From contig NZ_LS999833.1 of assembly GCF_900537175.1 (NCBI RefSeq), positions 806,001 through 870,000 of the forward strand: DNA of 64,000 nt, written 5' to 3'. Within the stretch, counting starts at the first letter, position 1. Every line of letters starts with the position of its first letter. Source of the DNA: Lentilitoribacter sp. Alg239-R112. GTDB taxonomy: Bacteria > Pseudomonadota > Alphaproteobacteria > Rhizobiales > Rhizobiaceae. This document shows positions 17,588-26,887 of the stretch, in pieces. Made by a program: the position numbers and the translations under genes. The notes under the pieces are model-generated. The model worked only from the letters and a program-made list of their open reading frames with translations, did no database searches and had not been told where the DNA came from.

Positions 17588-19314
17588 AGAAGATCCGTTG
17601 TGCCATCTACACCCGTAAGTCATCCGAGGAAGGTTTGGATCAGGACTTCAATTCACTTGATGCTCAACGGGAAGCGTGTGCGGCTTATGTCGCCAGTCAA
17701 AAGCATGAAGGCTGGGTCTTACTACCTGACCATTATGATGATGGAGGTATATCAGGCGGGACTATGGATCGCCCTGCCCTTCAAAGGCTGCTCAATGACA
17801 TTGATGAAGGCCTTGTAGATCAGATCATTGTTTACAAGATTGATTGGCTTACTCGGTCCTTATCAGACTTTGCAAAACTGGTTGATCAGCTTGATGCAGC
17901 TGAGGCTTCATTCGTATCCGTCACCCAGAGTTTTAATACATCCACCAGCATGGGGCGACTAACACTGAATGTCCTATTGTCATTTGCCCAGTTTGAGCGA
18001 GAAATCACTGCCGAATGGATTAGAGATAAGATATCAGCATCCAAGAAGAAGGGCCTATGGATGGGTGGTTCAGTGCCAATTGGATATGTGGCTGATGGAA
18101 GAAGTTTAAAAATAGACGAGAAAGAAGCAGAGACTATTCGCATCATCTATAGCCTCTATCGGAAACACGGCAATATCCGTTTGGTAAAAGATGAGGTTGA
18201 TAAGCTTGGGCTTCGGTCAAAAAGCAGGCTGATTACCAAGAAGCCCATAGATGGTGAGAGGCACCCGAAACAGATTGGCGATGTATCTTTCGGCAAAGGA
18301 CATATTCACTTCATCCTGACCAATCCTATCTATGCAGGACGCATACGCCACAAAGATACAGTTTATAATGGTCAGCATCCAGCTATCATCAACCCAGAGA
18401 TATGGGATGAAGTTCAATCTCAACTACAAACGGATGCGCGTAAAACCAGAACCAAACAGACTAGCTCTGTTGATCCATCAAAGCTTCTTGGCAAGATCTT
18501 TGATGAGAATGGTGCCCGCCTTACACCGAGCCACTCAAAGAAAGGCAAACGGCGTTATCGCTATTATGTGTCTCACCATCTTATTCAAGATACCAACAAA
18601 CCGTCAGATCAAACGAATTCATTAAACAAAGGGAACAGCAAACCTAACTGGCGACTTCCAGCAAAGCACTTTGAAGATATGATTGGAATGGTAATCATGG
18701 ATCACCTTACCAAGAACCAACACAAGTTACTGGCAGAAAACGCTCCTACGGAACAAGTCAAGTCACTCTCGGAAACCATCAAATCCATTACGCACAAGAG
18801 TGATAAATCTCAACAGCTGAAACTCAACCATTTTGAATTGATCGAGCGCATTGATCTGCAAGCTGGATCTATCACTATAAAACTCAACGGAGAAGAAACT
18901 ACAACGCAGCTTTCGATCGATCACAAACTAACCAATGAAGACATGCTCACGTTCGGGACTCCATTCCAATACAGAAAACGTGGTGTTGAGACCAAATTCA
19001 CTATTGGAAATCAGATTACAAACCATGATGAGATACTTGTTAGAAACCTAGCCCAAGCACATCATTTTATGGATCAGCTTAAATTGGGAAGAAGTCCTGA
19101 ACAGATTGCGCAAACCTATTCTATCAAATCAAAAACAACGATCACTGCTAGGCCTGTTTCTCTTCTTATCAAACTGGCCTGCCTAGCACCTGATATCACA
19201 GATACTATCCTTCAAGGTCTTCAGCCACATGGCCTCACATCAGCAAAGTTACTCAAATCACACCTTCCCTTTGATTGGGAAGAACAGCGTGAGATGGTTC
19301 GCAAATTCGTCTAA
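17584..19314 (+). CDS. Large serine recombinase (resolvase/invertase family)
   Basis: A 576-residue site-specific recombinase. The N-terminal resolvase domain (about 4-150) has AIYTRKSSEEGLDQDFNSL with the nucleophilic Ser region, VYKIDWLTRSL, and RLTLNVLLSFAQFERE. A recombinase domain (about 170-280) follows (GGSVPIGY, HFILTNPIYAGRIRHK). Where many large serine recombinases carry a four-cysteine zinc ribbon, this one reads GKIFDENGARLTPSHSKKGKRRYRYY with no cysteines, as is usual in the subfamily linked to DUF2924. It is the last gene of a three-gene overlapping cassette. No attachment site could be recognised. Confidence 0.87.
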   Translation: MKKIRCAIYTRKSSEEGLDQDFNSLDAQREACAAYVASQKHEGWVLLPDHYDDGGISGGTMDRPALQRLLNDIDEGLVDQIIVYKIDWLTRSLSDFAKLVDQLDAAEASFVSVTQSFNTSTSMGRLTLNVLLSFAQFEREITAEWIRDKISASKKKGLWMGGSVPIGYVADGRSLKIDEKEAETIRIIYSLYRKHGNIRLVKDEVDKLGLRSKSRLITKKPIDGERHPKQIGDVSFGKGHIHFILTNPIYAGRIRHKDTVYNGQHPAIINPEIWDEVQSQLQTDARKTRTKQTSSVDPSKLLGKIFDENGARLTPSHSKKGKRRYRYYVSHHLIQDTNKPSDQTNSLNKGNSKPNWRLPAKHFEDMIGMVIMDHLTKNQHKLLAENAPTEQVKSLSETIKSITHKSDKSQQLKLNHFELIERIDLQAGSITIKLNGEETTTQLSIDHKLTNEDMLTFGTPFQYRKRGVETKFTIGNQITNHDEILVRNLAQAHHFMDQLKLGRSPEQIAQTYSIKSKTTITARPVSLLIKLACLAPDITDTILQGLQPHGLTSAKLLKSHLPFDWEEQREMVRKFV

Positions 19315-19566
19315 ACTAAGATCTGCATTTTATTCCCAGCCCATGGTCATAAATATATTTGCATGACCTAAGCATCAGCGATCAATCAACGCGATGCAAA
19401 ACTCCCAAACCTGCACCTCCAAACATTCCGACAGAGACTTTTTATAAACTCGCGCGCCAATACGCCCATTTATCGCATATTTATAGCGTAGACATAAAAA
19501 CAAACCCATGAATTCATTATGAAATTCGCGGAGAGACATAAGCTCGGCTGAAAAAGAAAAATGCGG

Positions 19567-19640
19567 TGGCTGGGGCACCTGGATTCGAACCAGGGATACC
19601 GATACCAAAAACCGGTGCCTTACCGCTTGGCCATGCCCCA
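19567..19640 (-). tRNA. tRNA-Gln (anticodon TTG)
   Basis: A 74-base cloverleaf read on the minus strand: acceptor TGGGGCA/TGCCCCA, D-arm GCCAAGCGGTAAGGC, anticodon stem CCGGT/ATCGG with loop TTTTGGT giving anticodon TTG, T-arm CCTGG-TTCGAAT-CCAGG, discriminator G and encoded CCA. One G-U pair is present in the anticodon stem. Its 3' end faces the recombinase gene 250 bases away, but no duplicate of the tRNA 3' end was seen elsewhere in the window. Confidence 0.96.
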
Positions 19641-19776
19641 ACGTTACCGCGATTGGCAAATAGCAAATGTATCCTCATCCTACAAGCACTATATTTCATA
19701 AAATTGACAAAAATTTGCAACTAAGGTCTATGAAGGCCAAAGAAAGCAATTTTGAACAGAGAATAGGCTACGTCTT

Positions 19777-20688
19777 TTGAGTACTCTTACTTTCAATACT
19801 AAGTTTAAACCAAATCATGGCAGTGTTACCGAGCTTGAAGACGGTATTTATCGCATCACTGCAAATAACCGCGGACCAATGACGTTTGAAGGTACCAATA
19901 CTTACCTTATAGGCAAGGAAAACATGGCTATCATCGACCCTGGCCCGGTTGATTCTGATCATTTAAAAGTGATTCTAAATGCGCTTGAAGGGCGACCTCT
20001 TTCCCATATTTTTGTGAGTCATACCCACAAAGACCATTCTCCACTGGCGAAAGAGTTACAATCTTTAACAGGTGCCACAATTTATGCCGAAGGGCCTCAT
20101 AGAGCCGCAAGAAGTTTACAAGCTGGTGAGAATAATCTGTTGACAGAAAGTTCTGACCTCGATTTTTCACCCGACGTTGAACTTTCTCATGGGCAAATCA
20201 TTGATGGTGGAGATTGGCAAATCCAAGCTGTTCATACACCCGGTCACACGGCCAATCATTGTGCATTTGCATATCTTGAGCGCGAAACGCTGTTTTCAGC
20301 CGATCACGTAATGGCATGGTCAACATCGTTTATCGGCCCGCCTGATGGCTCAATGAGTGATTATATGACTTCGCTCAAGATACTGATTGATCGAGATGAC
20401 AGACATATTCTACCCGGCCACGGACCAGAAGTTATAGCACCGAAAGATTTTCTGTTGGGTCTCCATAAACATCGCAAATCCCGTGAGCAGGCGATTCTGG
20501 AGGCAATCAAAGAAAATGGTAGTCTTTTGATCTCTGAAATCATTGGTTTAGTCTATCAAGACTTGGATGAGCGCTTAAAACTAGCCGCAAGTCTTTCCAC
20601 GCTTGCGCACTTGGAAGATCTTGTCGAACAGGGGGAGATAAAGACTAATGATACAGTTTCTCTCAAAAGCAGATATCAACGAGTTTAA
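19777..20688 (+). CDS. MBL-fold metallohydrolase (LACTB2-like)
   Basis: A 303-residue metallo-beta-lactamase-fold hydrolase. The zinc motif HTHKDH is at about 87-92, with further ligands in HTPGHTANH, FSADHVMAW and LPGHGPE. The C-terminal 50 residues (REQAILEAIKENGSLLISEIIGLVYQDL) look like the winged-helix tail of LACTB2-type proteins. The start is a TTG; the next in-frame ATG would remove a conserved N-terminal strand, and a stop lies just upstream of the TTG. The substrate is unknown (thioester, lactone or RNA in relatives). It converges with and overlaps the next gene by 4 bases. Confidence 0.82.
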   Translation: MSTLTFNTKFKPNHGSVTELEDGIYRITANNRGPMTFEGTNTYLIGKENMAIIDPGPVDSDHLKVILNALEGRPLSHIFVSHTHKDHSPLAKELQSLTGATIYAEGPHRAARSLQAGENNLLTESSDLDFSPDVELSHGQIIDGGDWQIQAVHTPGHTANHCAFAYLERETLFSADHVMAWSTSFIGPPDGSMSDYMTSLKILIDRDDRHILPGHGPEVIAPKDFLLGLHKHRKSREQAILEAIKENGSLLISEIIGLVYQDLDERLKLAASLSTLAHLEDLVEQGEIKTNDTVSLKSRYQRV

Positions 20689-21593
20689 TTAGCACCAACA
20701 ATACCCAAGAGATTGTTATCAACTTTAGTAAGGAAACTATTGATTAACTCAGCATTGATTCCAAGATCGTGCGGTCCGTATCTCGTTGCCGAGCGCATTT
20801 CCACAAATGTCGCGGATTCATCTTCAGTAAGAAGCAACATGACATCCTGCTCAACACCAAGAATGAATGATTTCTTTGTTAATTGTATGCGAATTGTTGT
20901 ACCTTGAAACCCAGCAGTGCTGTCGGATGCTCCGGACCTTATAATCGGTGTTGGAGTTGGAGTTGGGATACCCAGATTTTCACCACTTTGAGTTTGCCTT
21001 TTCGATTGGGGCTCTGCTTCTATTGGCGATAAAAATTCATTACCCTCACTAGAAACAACAGAGAACTTTTCACTGATAACTATGTCCTGTACCGCTTGAT
21101 AGACCCGATCAATCGCACCTTGGTAACGTCGTTCTGATAATTGACTATAGATCCGGGTATTTTTTAGATTTATGAGGACTTCGCCTGAATATCCTCTCGG
21201 CAACCACGATTGCGGGTGCTTTGGCTCTTGCAGCCAATTTAAAAGTTCTTGCTCGGATGTACTGACATCGTATTGTTGTGGCAAAGACACATATCGATAT
21301 GCACTCAGACCAAATGGCAACAAAGCAACTAGATTGAGGCAAAGTCCGACAAACGAAGCTCGGCCTCCTTTAGCGCCAATTGCCCAAAGCATAGAAAGCC
21401 CGATAATCGCTAACCCTAATCCAAATGCAGCAATTGTGCTTGCCACAAGTCCCACTCCCACGGCTTCCGGAGTTGGAAACCCACCAAATCGATGAAAACC
21501 CCAAACAATGATCAATAGAAGAAGTGCAAAATATCCGATCCGCCGAGACCAAATCGCAGCAACAGACTTCGGGCGCTTATAAATTACAGGCAT
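20685..21593 (-). CDS. DUF1499 membrane protein
   Basis: A protein of about 302 residues. Three or four hydrophobic segments occupy residues about 15-110 (GYFALLLLIIVWGFHRF, VGLVASTIAAFGLGLAIIGLSML, ASFVGLCLNLVALLPFGL). A soluble DUF1499 domain follows (about 145-295), containing VYQAVQDIVISEKF and the ending MRSATRYGPHDLGINAELINSFLTKV, which is the family signature. A Pro-Thr-rich insert (IPTPTPTPII) interrupts the domain. Function is unknown; these are small envelope proteins. A GTG at 21614 overlapping ppdK is an alternative start. It probably shares the ppdK transcript. Confidence 0.7.
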   Translation of the reverse strand: MPVIYKRPKSVAAIWSRRIGYFALLLLIIVWGFHRFGGFPTPEAVGVGLVASTIAAFGLGLAIIGLSMLWAIGAKGGRASFVGLCLNLVALLPFGLSAYRYVSLPQQYDVSTSEQELLNWLQEPKHPQSWLPRGYSGEVLINLKNTRIYSQLSERRYQGAIDRVYQAVQDIVISEKFSVVSSEGNEFLSPIEAEPQSKRQTQSGENLGIPTPTPTPIIRSGASDSTAGFQGTTIRIQLTKKSFILGVEQDVMLLLTEDESATFVEMRSATRYGPHDLGINAELINSFLTKVDNNLLGIVGAN

Positions 21594-21600
21594 CTTGCTG

Positions 21601-24315
21601 CTATTCCGCTTCACTAGACGTTGTCATTTGCGCCTCGATATTAGCTTGAGCTGCAGCAAGACGAGCGATAGGCACGCGAAAAGGCGAGCAGCTGACATAA
21701 TCAAGGCCAATCTGATCAAAGAACTTTACTGATGCTGGATCGCCACCATGCTCACCACAAATTCCTATTTTTAGATCAGGCTTCGTGGCTCGTCCGCGCT
21801 CAATCGCCATTTGAATAAGTTCGGCGACACCCTCCATGTCGAGTGAAACAAATGGATCTTCATCTACAATCGCTTTTTGGCGGTATGTTCTGAGAAACGG
21901 TGAAGCATCATCACGCGATATTCCGTAAGTCATTTGAGTTAGATCGTTTGTACCAAAGGAGAAAAACTCCGCGGATTCAGCAATTGCATCTGCACGAATA
22001 ACGGCGCGTGGTAACTCGATCATTGTACCAACGAGGTAATGCACTTGTGCACCCATCTCCTCCATAACCTCTTTGGCAACAGCATTGATACGTTCTTTAA
22101 CAAAGTCTAATTCTTTTTTAAGCGCAACCAGCGGCACCATGATTTCCGGCACAACGGGAGCACCAGTAATTTTCGCCGCTTCAATTGCAGCTTGGAAAAT
22201 GGCGCGTGCCTGCATTTCCGTAATTTCTGGATGCGAAATTGCTAACCGGCACCCTCGATGACCCAACATGGGGTTAAATTCTTCCAGTTCCTCAATGCGA
22301 CGATGCAGAACAGACGCATCTACACCCATTGCATTTGCCGTATGCAGAATTTCCTCTTCTGCCTTTGGCAAAAATTCATGCAATGGTGGATCTAGTAGGC
22401 GGATAGTGATTGGTTGACCATTTCCAGCTTCAAATAATTCAATAAAATCAGAACGCTGCATGGGAAGCAGTTTATCAAGAGCGGTTCTTCTTCCTTCTTC
22501 GGTTTCCGCCAAAATCATCTCGCGCATGGCAAGAATTCGGTCGCCCTCAAAGAACATATGTTCTGTGCGGCACAAGCCAATGCCTGTCGCACCGAATTGA
22601 CGCGCAGCAAGCACATCGAGCGGCGCTTCGGCATTTGTGCGCACATCCATGCGACGTGCATCATCAGTCCATTCCATTAACTCGCGGAACTCATCCGACA
22701 ATACAGCTTCCTGCATTAAAATTTCGCCCTGCAGTACTTCCCCGCGCGTACCATCAAGAGTTATCAAATCACCTTTCTTAAGTTGCTTACCCGCGGCAAG
22801 AAGGGTTTCATTTGCTAAATCCAGGCGTAGATTTCCCGCACCACAAACACAGGGAGTACCCATTCCACGCGCGATCACCGCAGCATGGCTGGTCATACCT
22901 CCACGAATGGTTAAAATTCCTTCAGCACGCTGCATGCCATGAACATCTTCTGGGCTTGTTTCCGTTCGCACCAAAATAACTTTATGGCCCTCCCGACTAG
23001 CTGAGATGGCATCTTCCGCGGTGAATACAATCTCACCACTTGCAGCACCTGGTGAGGCAGATACGCCTGAACCAATCACGTCACGCTTGGCTTCCGGATC
23101 AATTGATGGATGTAGTATCTGTTCCAATGAAGTTGCATCAATACGCATGATGGCTTCATTCTTTGAAATCATGCCTTCACGGGCCAGATCAACCGACGTT
23201 CTTAGCTGCGCAATTGCCGAAAGTTGCAAATCTACGCTTTCTCCTATGAAACACTCGCCCGATTGGACCACGAACCCAATTCGTTGAGATCGCTCAAAGT
23301 GAAGTTCTATAGCTCTACCTAATTTGGCCAATTTCGCATGCAACTCAGGATCATCCTGAAACAGACTCAGTTTTTCACCAATCTCTTGCTCTGTCAGGCT
23401 CATGCCAAATTCTGTTGTTCGCGCAGATTGATCTCCCACAATGTTCCAACCAAACTTGCCACGAATTTCATTCACACCAGTTTTACGATTCCTTGTATCT
23501 AAAAAGCCCTGTCCACTTCTGCCATCAAAATCAGCAAAAACACCACGCCGGACTAGAAGTGCAAGACCTTCATTGTCATCAATTTCTTGAATCTGGCGCT
23601 GCATTACAGCTCGCGGTGACATCCAGCTTTTTAGCGCTGCAATAATGGCTTGGCGCAGTTGTGAATGGAGATCATCTGGAAACTCAATCCCATGTTCATC
23701 TGATAAAAGTGCACGAAAGTCGCCTGATAGGGTAATCACCTGTTCAAGCGAAAATTCGGCTTCACTATCGAGATTTAACTCATTCTTTCGTTCATCAAAA
23801 AGATCTTCGAGTACGTCGGGCGTAATACCCAGTGCAAACTCAGAAAACTGATATAAGAATCGCCTAAATTGTCCGGCAGCTCGGCTGTCACTTGAAGAGA
23901 TTTCCTCAAACTCGGGATCTATCTCGCGCATGACATTTGCGACTTTTCGTGCATTCTGCGCATTCATACCAAGGTGGTAAATTGGGCTGACAATTCCGGC
24001 TATTCGTGACTTAGGGCTTACTTTATGTGTCAGAAATAGCGGAAGCTTGCCCGTGTCACTGGCATCTGATCTACCCGCATCGATTTTCTGCACAGCCGCG
24101 GCAAGTTCGGCTTCAAAACCATCAGGCAATGAGTGATGTTCGAGAAAATATCGACATGTGTCTGCTTTAACAATAAAGCCTGACTGAACAGGAAAACCAC
24201 TTGATGAAAGAGTATTTAGACGTGCGCCAGCGTAGCCAAGACTATCTAAGTTAGCGTCTGAGTTCGCAGAAGCATTTTCAGTATCTGCGCCAAGTTGTTC
24301 AATCCACACTGTCAT
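21601..24315 (-). CDS. PPDK-like PEP-utilising protein with degenerate ATP domain
   Basis: A 904-residue protein with pyruvate phosphate dikinase architecture. The ATG at 24315 has AAGGAGG upstream. The central phospho-histidine domain is intact (GGMTSHAAVIARGMG, His about 477). So is the C-terminal PEP/pyruvate barrel (IGLCRTEHMFF, FGTNDLTQMTYG, CGEHGGDP, VSCSPFRVPIARLAAAQA with the catalytic Cys). The N-terminal ATP-grasp region is not: the expected GGKGANL reads GYAGARL, the SVRSGA arginine region reads THKVSPKS, and the LQTRNGKR nucleotide loop is replaced by IGESVDLQ. Reversible ATP/AMP chemistry is therefore doubtful, and a role as a PEP-binding or phosphotransfer protein is possible. 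Length is normal for PPDK. Confidence 0.82.
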   Translation of the reverse strand: MTVWIEQLGADTENASANSDANLDSLGYAGARLNTLSSSGFPVQSGFIVKADTCRYFLEHHSLPDGFEAELAAAVQKIDAGRSDASDTGKLPLFLTHKVSPKSRIAGIVSPIYHLGMNAQNARKVANVMREIDPEFEEISSSDSRAAGQFRRFLYQFSEFALGITPDVLEDLFDERKNELNLDSEAEFSLEQVITLSGDFRALLSDEHGIEFPDDLHSQLRQAIIAALKSWMSPRAVMQRQIQEIDDNEGLALLVRRGVFADFDGRSGQGFLDTRNRKTGVNEIRGKFGWNIVGDQSARTTEFGMSLTEQEIGEKLSLFQDDPELHAKLAKLGRAIELHFERSQRIGFVVQSGECFIGESVDLQLSAIAQLRTSVDLAREGMISKNEAIMRIDATSLEQILHPSIDPEAKRDVIGSGVSASPGAASGEIVFTAEDAISASREGHKVILVRTETSPEDVHGMQRAEGILTIRGGMTSHAAVIARGMGTPCVCGAGNLRLDLANETLLAAGKQLKKGDLITLDGTRGEVLQGEILMQEAVLSDEFRELMEWTDDARRMDVRTNAEAPLDVLAARQFGATGIGLCRTEHMFFEGDRILAMREMILAETEEGRRTALDKLLPMQRSDFIELFEAGNGQPITIRLLDPPLHEFLPKAEEEILHTANAMGVDASVLHRRIEELEEFNPMLGHRGCRLAISHPEITEMQARAIFQAAIEAAKITGAPVVPEIMVPLVALKKELDFVKERINAVAKEVMEEMGAQVHYLVGTMIELPRAVIRADAIAESAEFFSFGTNDLTQMTYGISRDDASPFLRTYRQKAIVDEDPFVSLDMEGVAELIQMAIERGRATKPDLKIGICGEHGGDPASVKFFDQIGLDYVSCSPFRVPIARLAAAQANIEAQMTTSSEAE

Positions 24316-24712
24316 CAGATTCGCCCTCCTTGAACGATCCTGATTATTTACGACAAAATAATGTCGAAATATTCTCAATAAACTTTCAAACTTGTGTAAA
24401 CGTCTTTTATGCTGCAACGCAACAAAATTTTGATATCTAGGTACACTCCCCGGAAATATTAGTCCATTTCAAATACCAAATATCAATATTTATCACAAAA
24501 GTAATGTTTGAGACCCCTCGCGAACCGCTCATAACATAGTTTTAGTGGTGGTGCAGAAAAACTGAATAAAAAAATATTTTCATCAACGAAAATTCTATCT
24601 ATCGGCCTGAAAAGGTTGAATCTCATTTCAAATCTACTTCCTCTTCTAGGGTTTTTTATGCGCCGCCCTGTTCTTTAACTTATTCTTCGACGACAAATTA
24701 AGGAACAAGAAC
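24316..24712. other. Intergenic region between divergent genes
   Basis: About 400 AT-rich bases holding the divergent promoters of the PPDK-like gene (minus) and the DUF2793 gene (plus). I saw no structured RNA, terminator or convincing small gene. A TAAGGAACAAG ribosome binding site closes it on the right. Confidence 0.4.
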
Positions 24713-25498
24713 TTGAGCCAAACAGACAATTTATCACTTCCCTTCATTTTGCCCTCACAAGCGCAAAAACATGTCACCCATAATGAAGCGTTATTAAAGC
24801 TTGATGCGATCATTCAATTAAGCGTTCAAAGCAGAAACCTAGCAACACCTCCCACATCTCCAGATGCTGGTAGCCGCTATATTGTGCCAGCGTCTGCAAC
24901 GGGAGGTTTTGCCGGAAAGACAGGAAAACTTGCGACCTTTCAAGATGGAGCATTCCAGTTTTCGGACCCGCAAATTGGCTGGCTTTGTTACATTGTGGAT
25001 GAAACCAGTTGGCGATATTTTGATGGCAGTTCCTGGGCTGAATTTATCAACTCAAATGCCCGTTTTGAACAAATAGGTATCCATACAAATGCTGATACAA
25101 CAAATAAATTGTCAGTCTCATCATCTGCTAGCCTCTTTAATAACGTCGGCAATGGCCACCAACTAAAAATTAACAAATCAACCGCTTCTGATAATGCAAG
25201 CTTATTGTTCCAAACAGGTTTTTCTGGGCGCGCGGAATTTGGCCTGTCTGGTGACGATCAGTTCCGTATCAAAGTAAGCGCAGACGGAAGTTCATTCACC
25301 ACCGCTTTAACCGCAAACCACACACATATGGAAACAAACCTGCCACTTGTCCTAGCTACTTTCAACGCTGCAAGTTTACCTACTCCAAGCCCATCAGGTC
25401 AGGTTATATACGTTTCAGATGCCGCATCTGGTGCGATCATTGCTTTTAGTGATGGTGCTAACTGGAGGCGGTGTGATACGAGCGCTATCGTAACATAG
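24713..25498 (+). CDS. DUF2793 protein (phage/GTA tail-fibre-like)
   Basis: A 261-residue protein. A TTG start is chosen, with AAGGAACAAG just upstream. The N-terminal 110 residues (LPFILPSQAQKHVTHNEALLKLDAIIQL, GSRYIVPASATGGFAGKTGKLATFQDG, WLCYIVDETSWRYFDGSSWAEF) match the DUF2793 pattern. That pattern is known from tail or head fibres of prophages and gene-transfer-agent-associated loci in alphaproteobacteria. The C-terminal half is a Ser/Asn-rich beta-like region ending in GQVIYVSDAASGAIIAFSDGANWRRC. There is no signal peptide and no other phage gene nearby, so it may be an unlinked GTA fibre gene or a lone prophage relic. Confidence 0.7.
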   Translation: MSQTDNLSLPFILPSQAQKHVTHNEALLKLDAIIQLSVQSRNLATPPTSPDAGSRYIVPASATGGFAGKTGKLATFQDGAFQFSDPQIGWLCYIVDETSWRYFDGSSWAEFINSNARFEQIGIHTNADTTNKLSVSSSASLFNNVGNGHQLKINKSTASDNASLLFQTGFSGRAEFGLSGDDQFRIKVSADGSSFTTALTANHTHMETNLPLVLATFNAASLPTPSPSGQVIYVSDAASGAIIAFSDGANWRRCDTSAIVT

Positions 25499-25701
25499 CA
25501 CTAAACTACGTATATTGCTCATTTATGGCTAATTTCTGTAAATTCTCACAAAATATCTCAAACAGTCAATTATTGTGTGCGTCAAATTAACGTCACAGAA
25601 AGAAACTTAGGGCAAAGCCCTAGACGCAACTAAAATGAAAGCGTAACGAAATCTCAGTAATTCTCGCGACTTATCAGTAAAAAATCATAAGAAAACCATA
25701 A

Positions 25702-26850
25702 ATGACTGACAGACCCAATATTCCTTTCGTAGACCTTGCAGCCCAACAAAACCGTATCCGAAAGGATGTAGATATTGCTATGGCCCGCGTTCTTGATCAC
25801 GGGCGATACATTATGGGACCTGAAGTCGGCGAATTGGAAGAGGCGTTAGCTAAATATTGCGGTGCAAAACATGCGATTGGTTGTTCGTCTGGCACAGATG
25901 CACTTGCAATGGTTCTGATGGCAAAAAGTATCAAGCCCGGACAGATTATTTTTTGCCCATCATTTACTTTTGTGGCGACTGCAGAAGTTGTCGCTTGGCT
26001 TGGCGCTAAAGTTTGTTTTGTAGATGTTGAACCCGATACATTTAACATTGATCCAAAGGCACTTCAGGCCGCTATTATTGAGACGAAAGCGAACGGGATG
26101 GACCTTGCTGGCATCATCTCCGTAGATCTCTTTGGTCTCCCAGTCGCGCATCAGGAACTAGATAAAATCGCTACCGAACATGACCTTTGGATATTGTCAG
26201 ATGCAGCCCAAAGTTTTGGTGCTCGCTATAACAATAAGCCAGTAGGCACAATGGGGCTGGCGACAACAACTAGCTTTTTCCCAGCCAAACCACTGGGCGC
26301 CTATGGCGATGGTGGCGCCATGTTCACTGATGATGACCAACTGGCAGAAGAATTGCGCTCTATCCTTTTTCATGGAATGGGCAAAAACCAATATGACAAT
26401 GTCCGCATTGGTATGACAGGTCGCCTGGATACTATGCAGGCTGCAGTCCTACTTGAAAAACTTAAGATTTTTGAAGACGAAATTGAGACACGCCAAAAAG
26501 TTGCAGGCATATATACTGATGGCTTGAAAGATTTGGTAACCGTTCCACATATCCCACATGGTCGCATGTCAGTTTGGGCACAATATACCACGCGTTTACC
26601 TGAGGGTATTGATCGCGCTCAATTACAAGAATACCTGACGAACAAAGGCATTCCGACAGCCGTTTACTACGCAAAACCATTGCATAGACAAGAAGCATAC
26701 GGACATAATATCATTGCAGGCGGTGAGTTACCTATAACTGATGCGCTATCAAAAGATGTCTTAAGCCTGCCGATGCACCCTTATTTGGACGCACCCACCC
26801 AAGAATACATTATCGAACATATCGATAGCGCTTTAAAAGCACAGTCTTAG
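25702..26850 (+). CDS. DegT/DnrJ/EryC1-family aminotransferase
   Basis: A 382-residue PLP-dependent enzyme of the sugar aminotransferase family. The N-terminus IPFVDLAAQQNRIRKDVD is typical. CSSGTDALAMVLMA is the substrate/PLP phosphate loop, the cofactor Asp/Gln pair is in SDAAQSFGA, and the Schiff-base Lys196 is in FFPAKPLGAYGDGGA. The C-terminal region has TAVYYAKPLHRQEAY. These enzymes transaminate nucleotide-linked keto-sugars for surface polysaccharide or glycan synthesis. No other sugar-biosynthesis gene is adjacent, so the pathway is not known. It converges with the LysR gene. Confidence 0.87.
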   Translation: MTDRPNIPFVDLAAQQNRIRKDVDIAMARVLDHGRYIMGPEVGELEEALAKYCGAKHAIGCSSGTDALAMVLMAKSIKPGQIIFCPSFTFVATAEVVAWLGAKVCFVDVEPDTFNIDPKALQAAIIETKANGMDLAGIISVDLFGLPVAHQELDKIATEHDLWILSDAAQSFGARYNNKPVGTMGLATTTSFFPAKPLGAYGDGGAMFTDDDQLAEELRSILFHGMGKNQYDNVRIGMTGRLDTMQAAVLLEKLKIFEDEIETRQKVAGIYTDGLKDLVTVPHIPHGRMSVWAQYTTRLPEGIDRAQLQEYLTNKGIPTAVYYAKPLHRQEAYGHNIIAGGELPITDALSKDVLSLPMHPYLDAPTQEYIIEHIDSALKAQS

Positions 26851-26887
26851 CGTTAAGCTGTAGGCGTAAACTAAACCTCAGGGTATT

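Noticed and set aside
15917..19640. A tRNA-bounded genomic island with direct repeats
   Set aside because: No second copy of the tRNA-Gln 3' end or other flanking direct repeat could be found, so island ends cannot be claimed.
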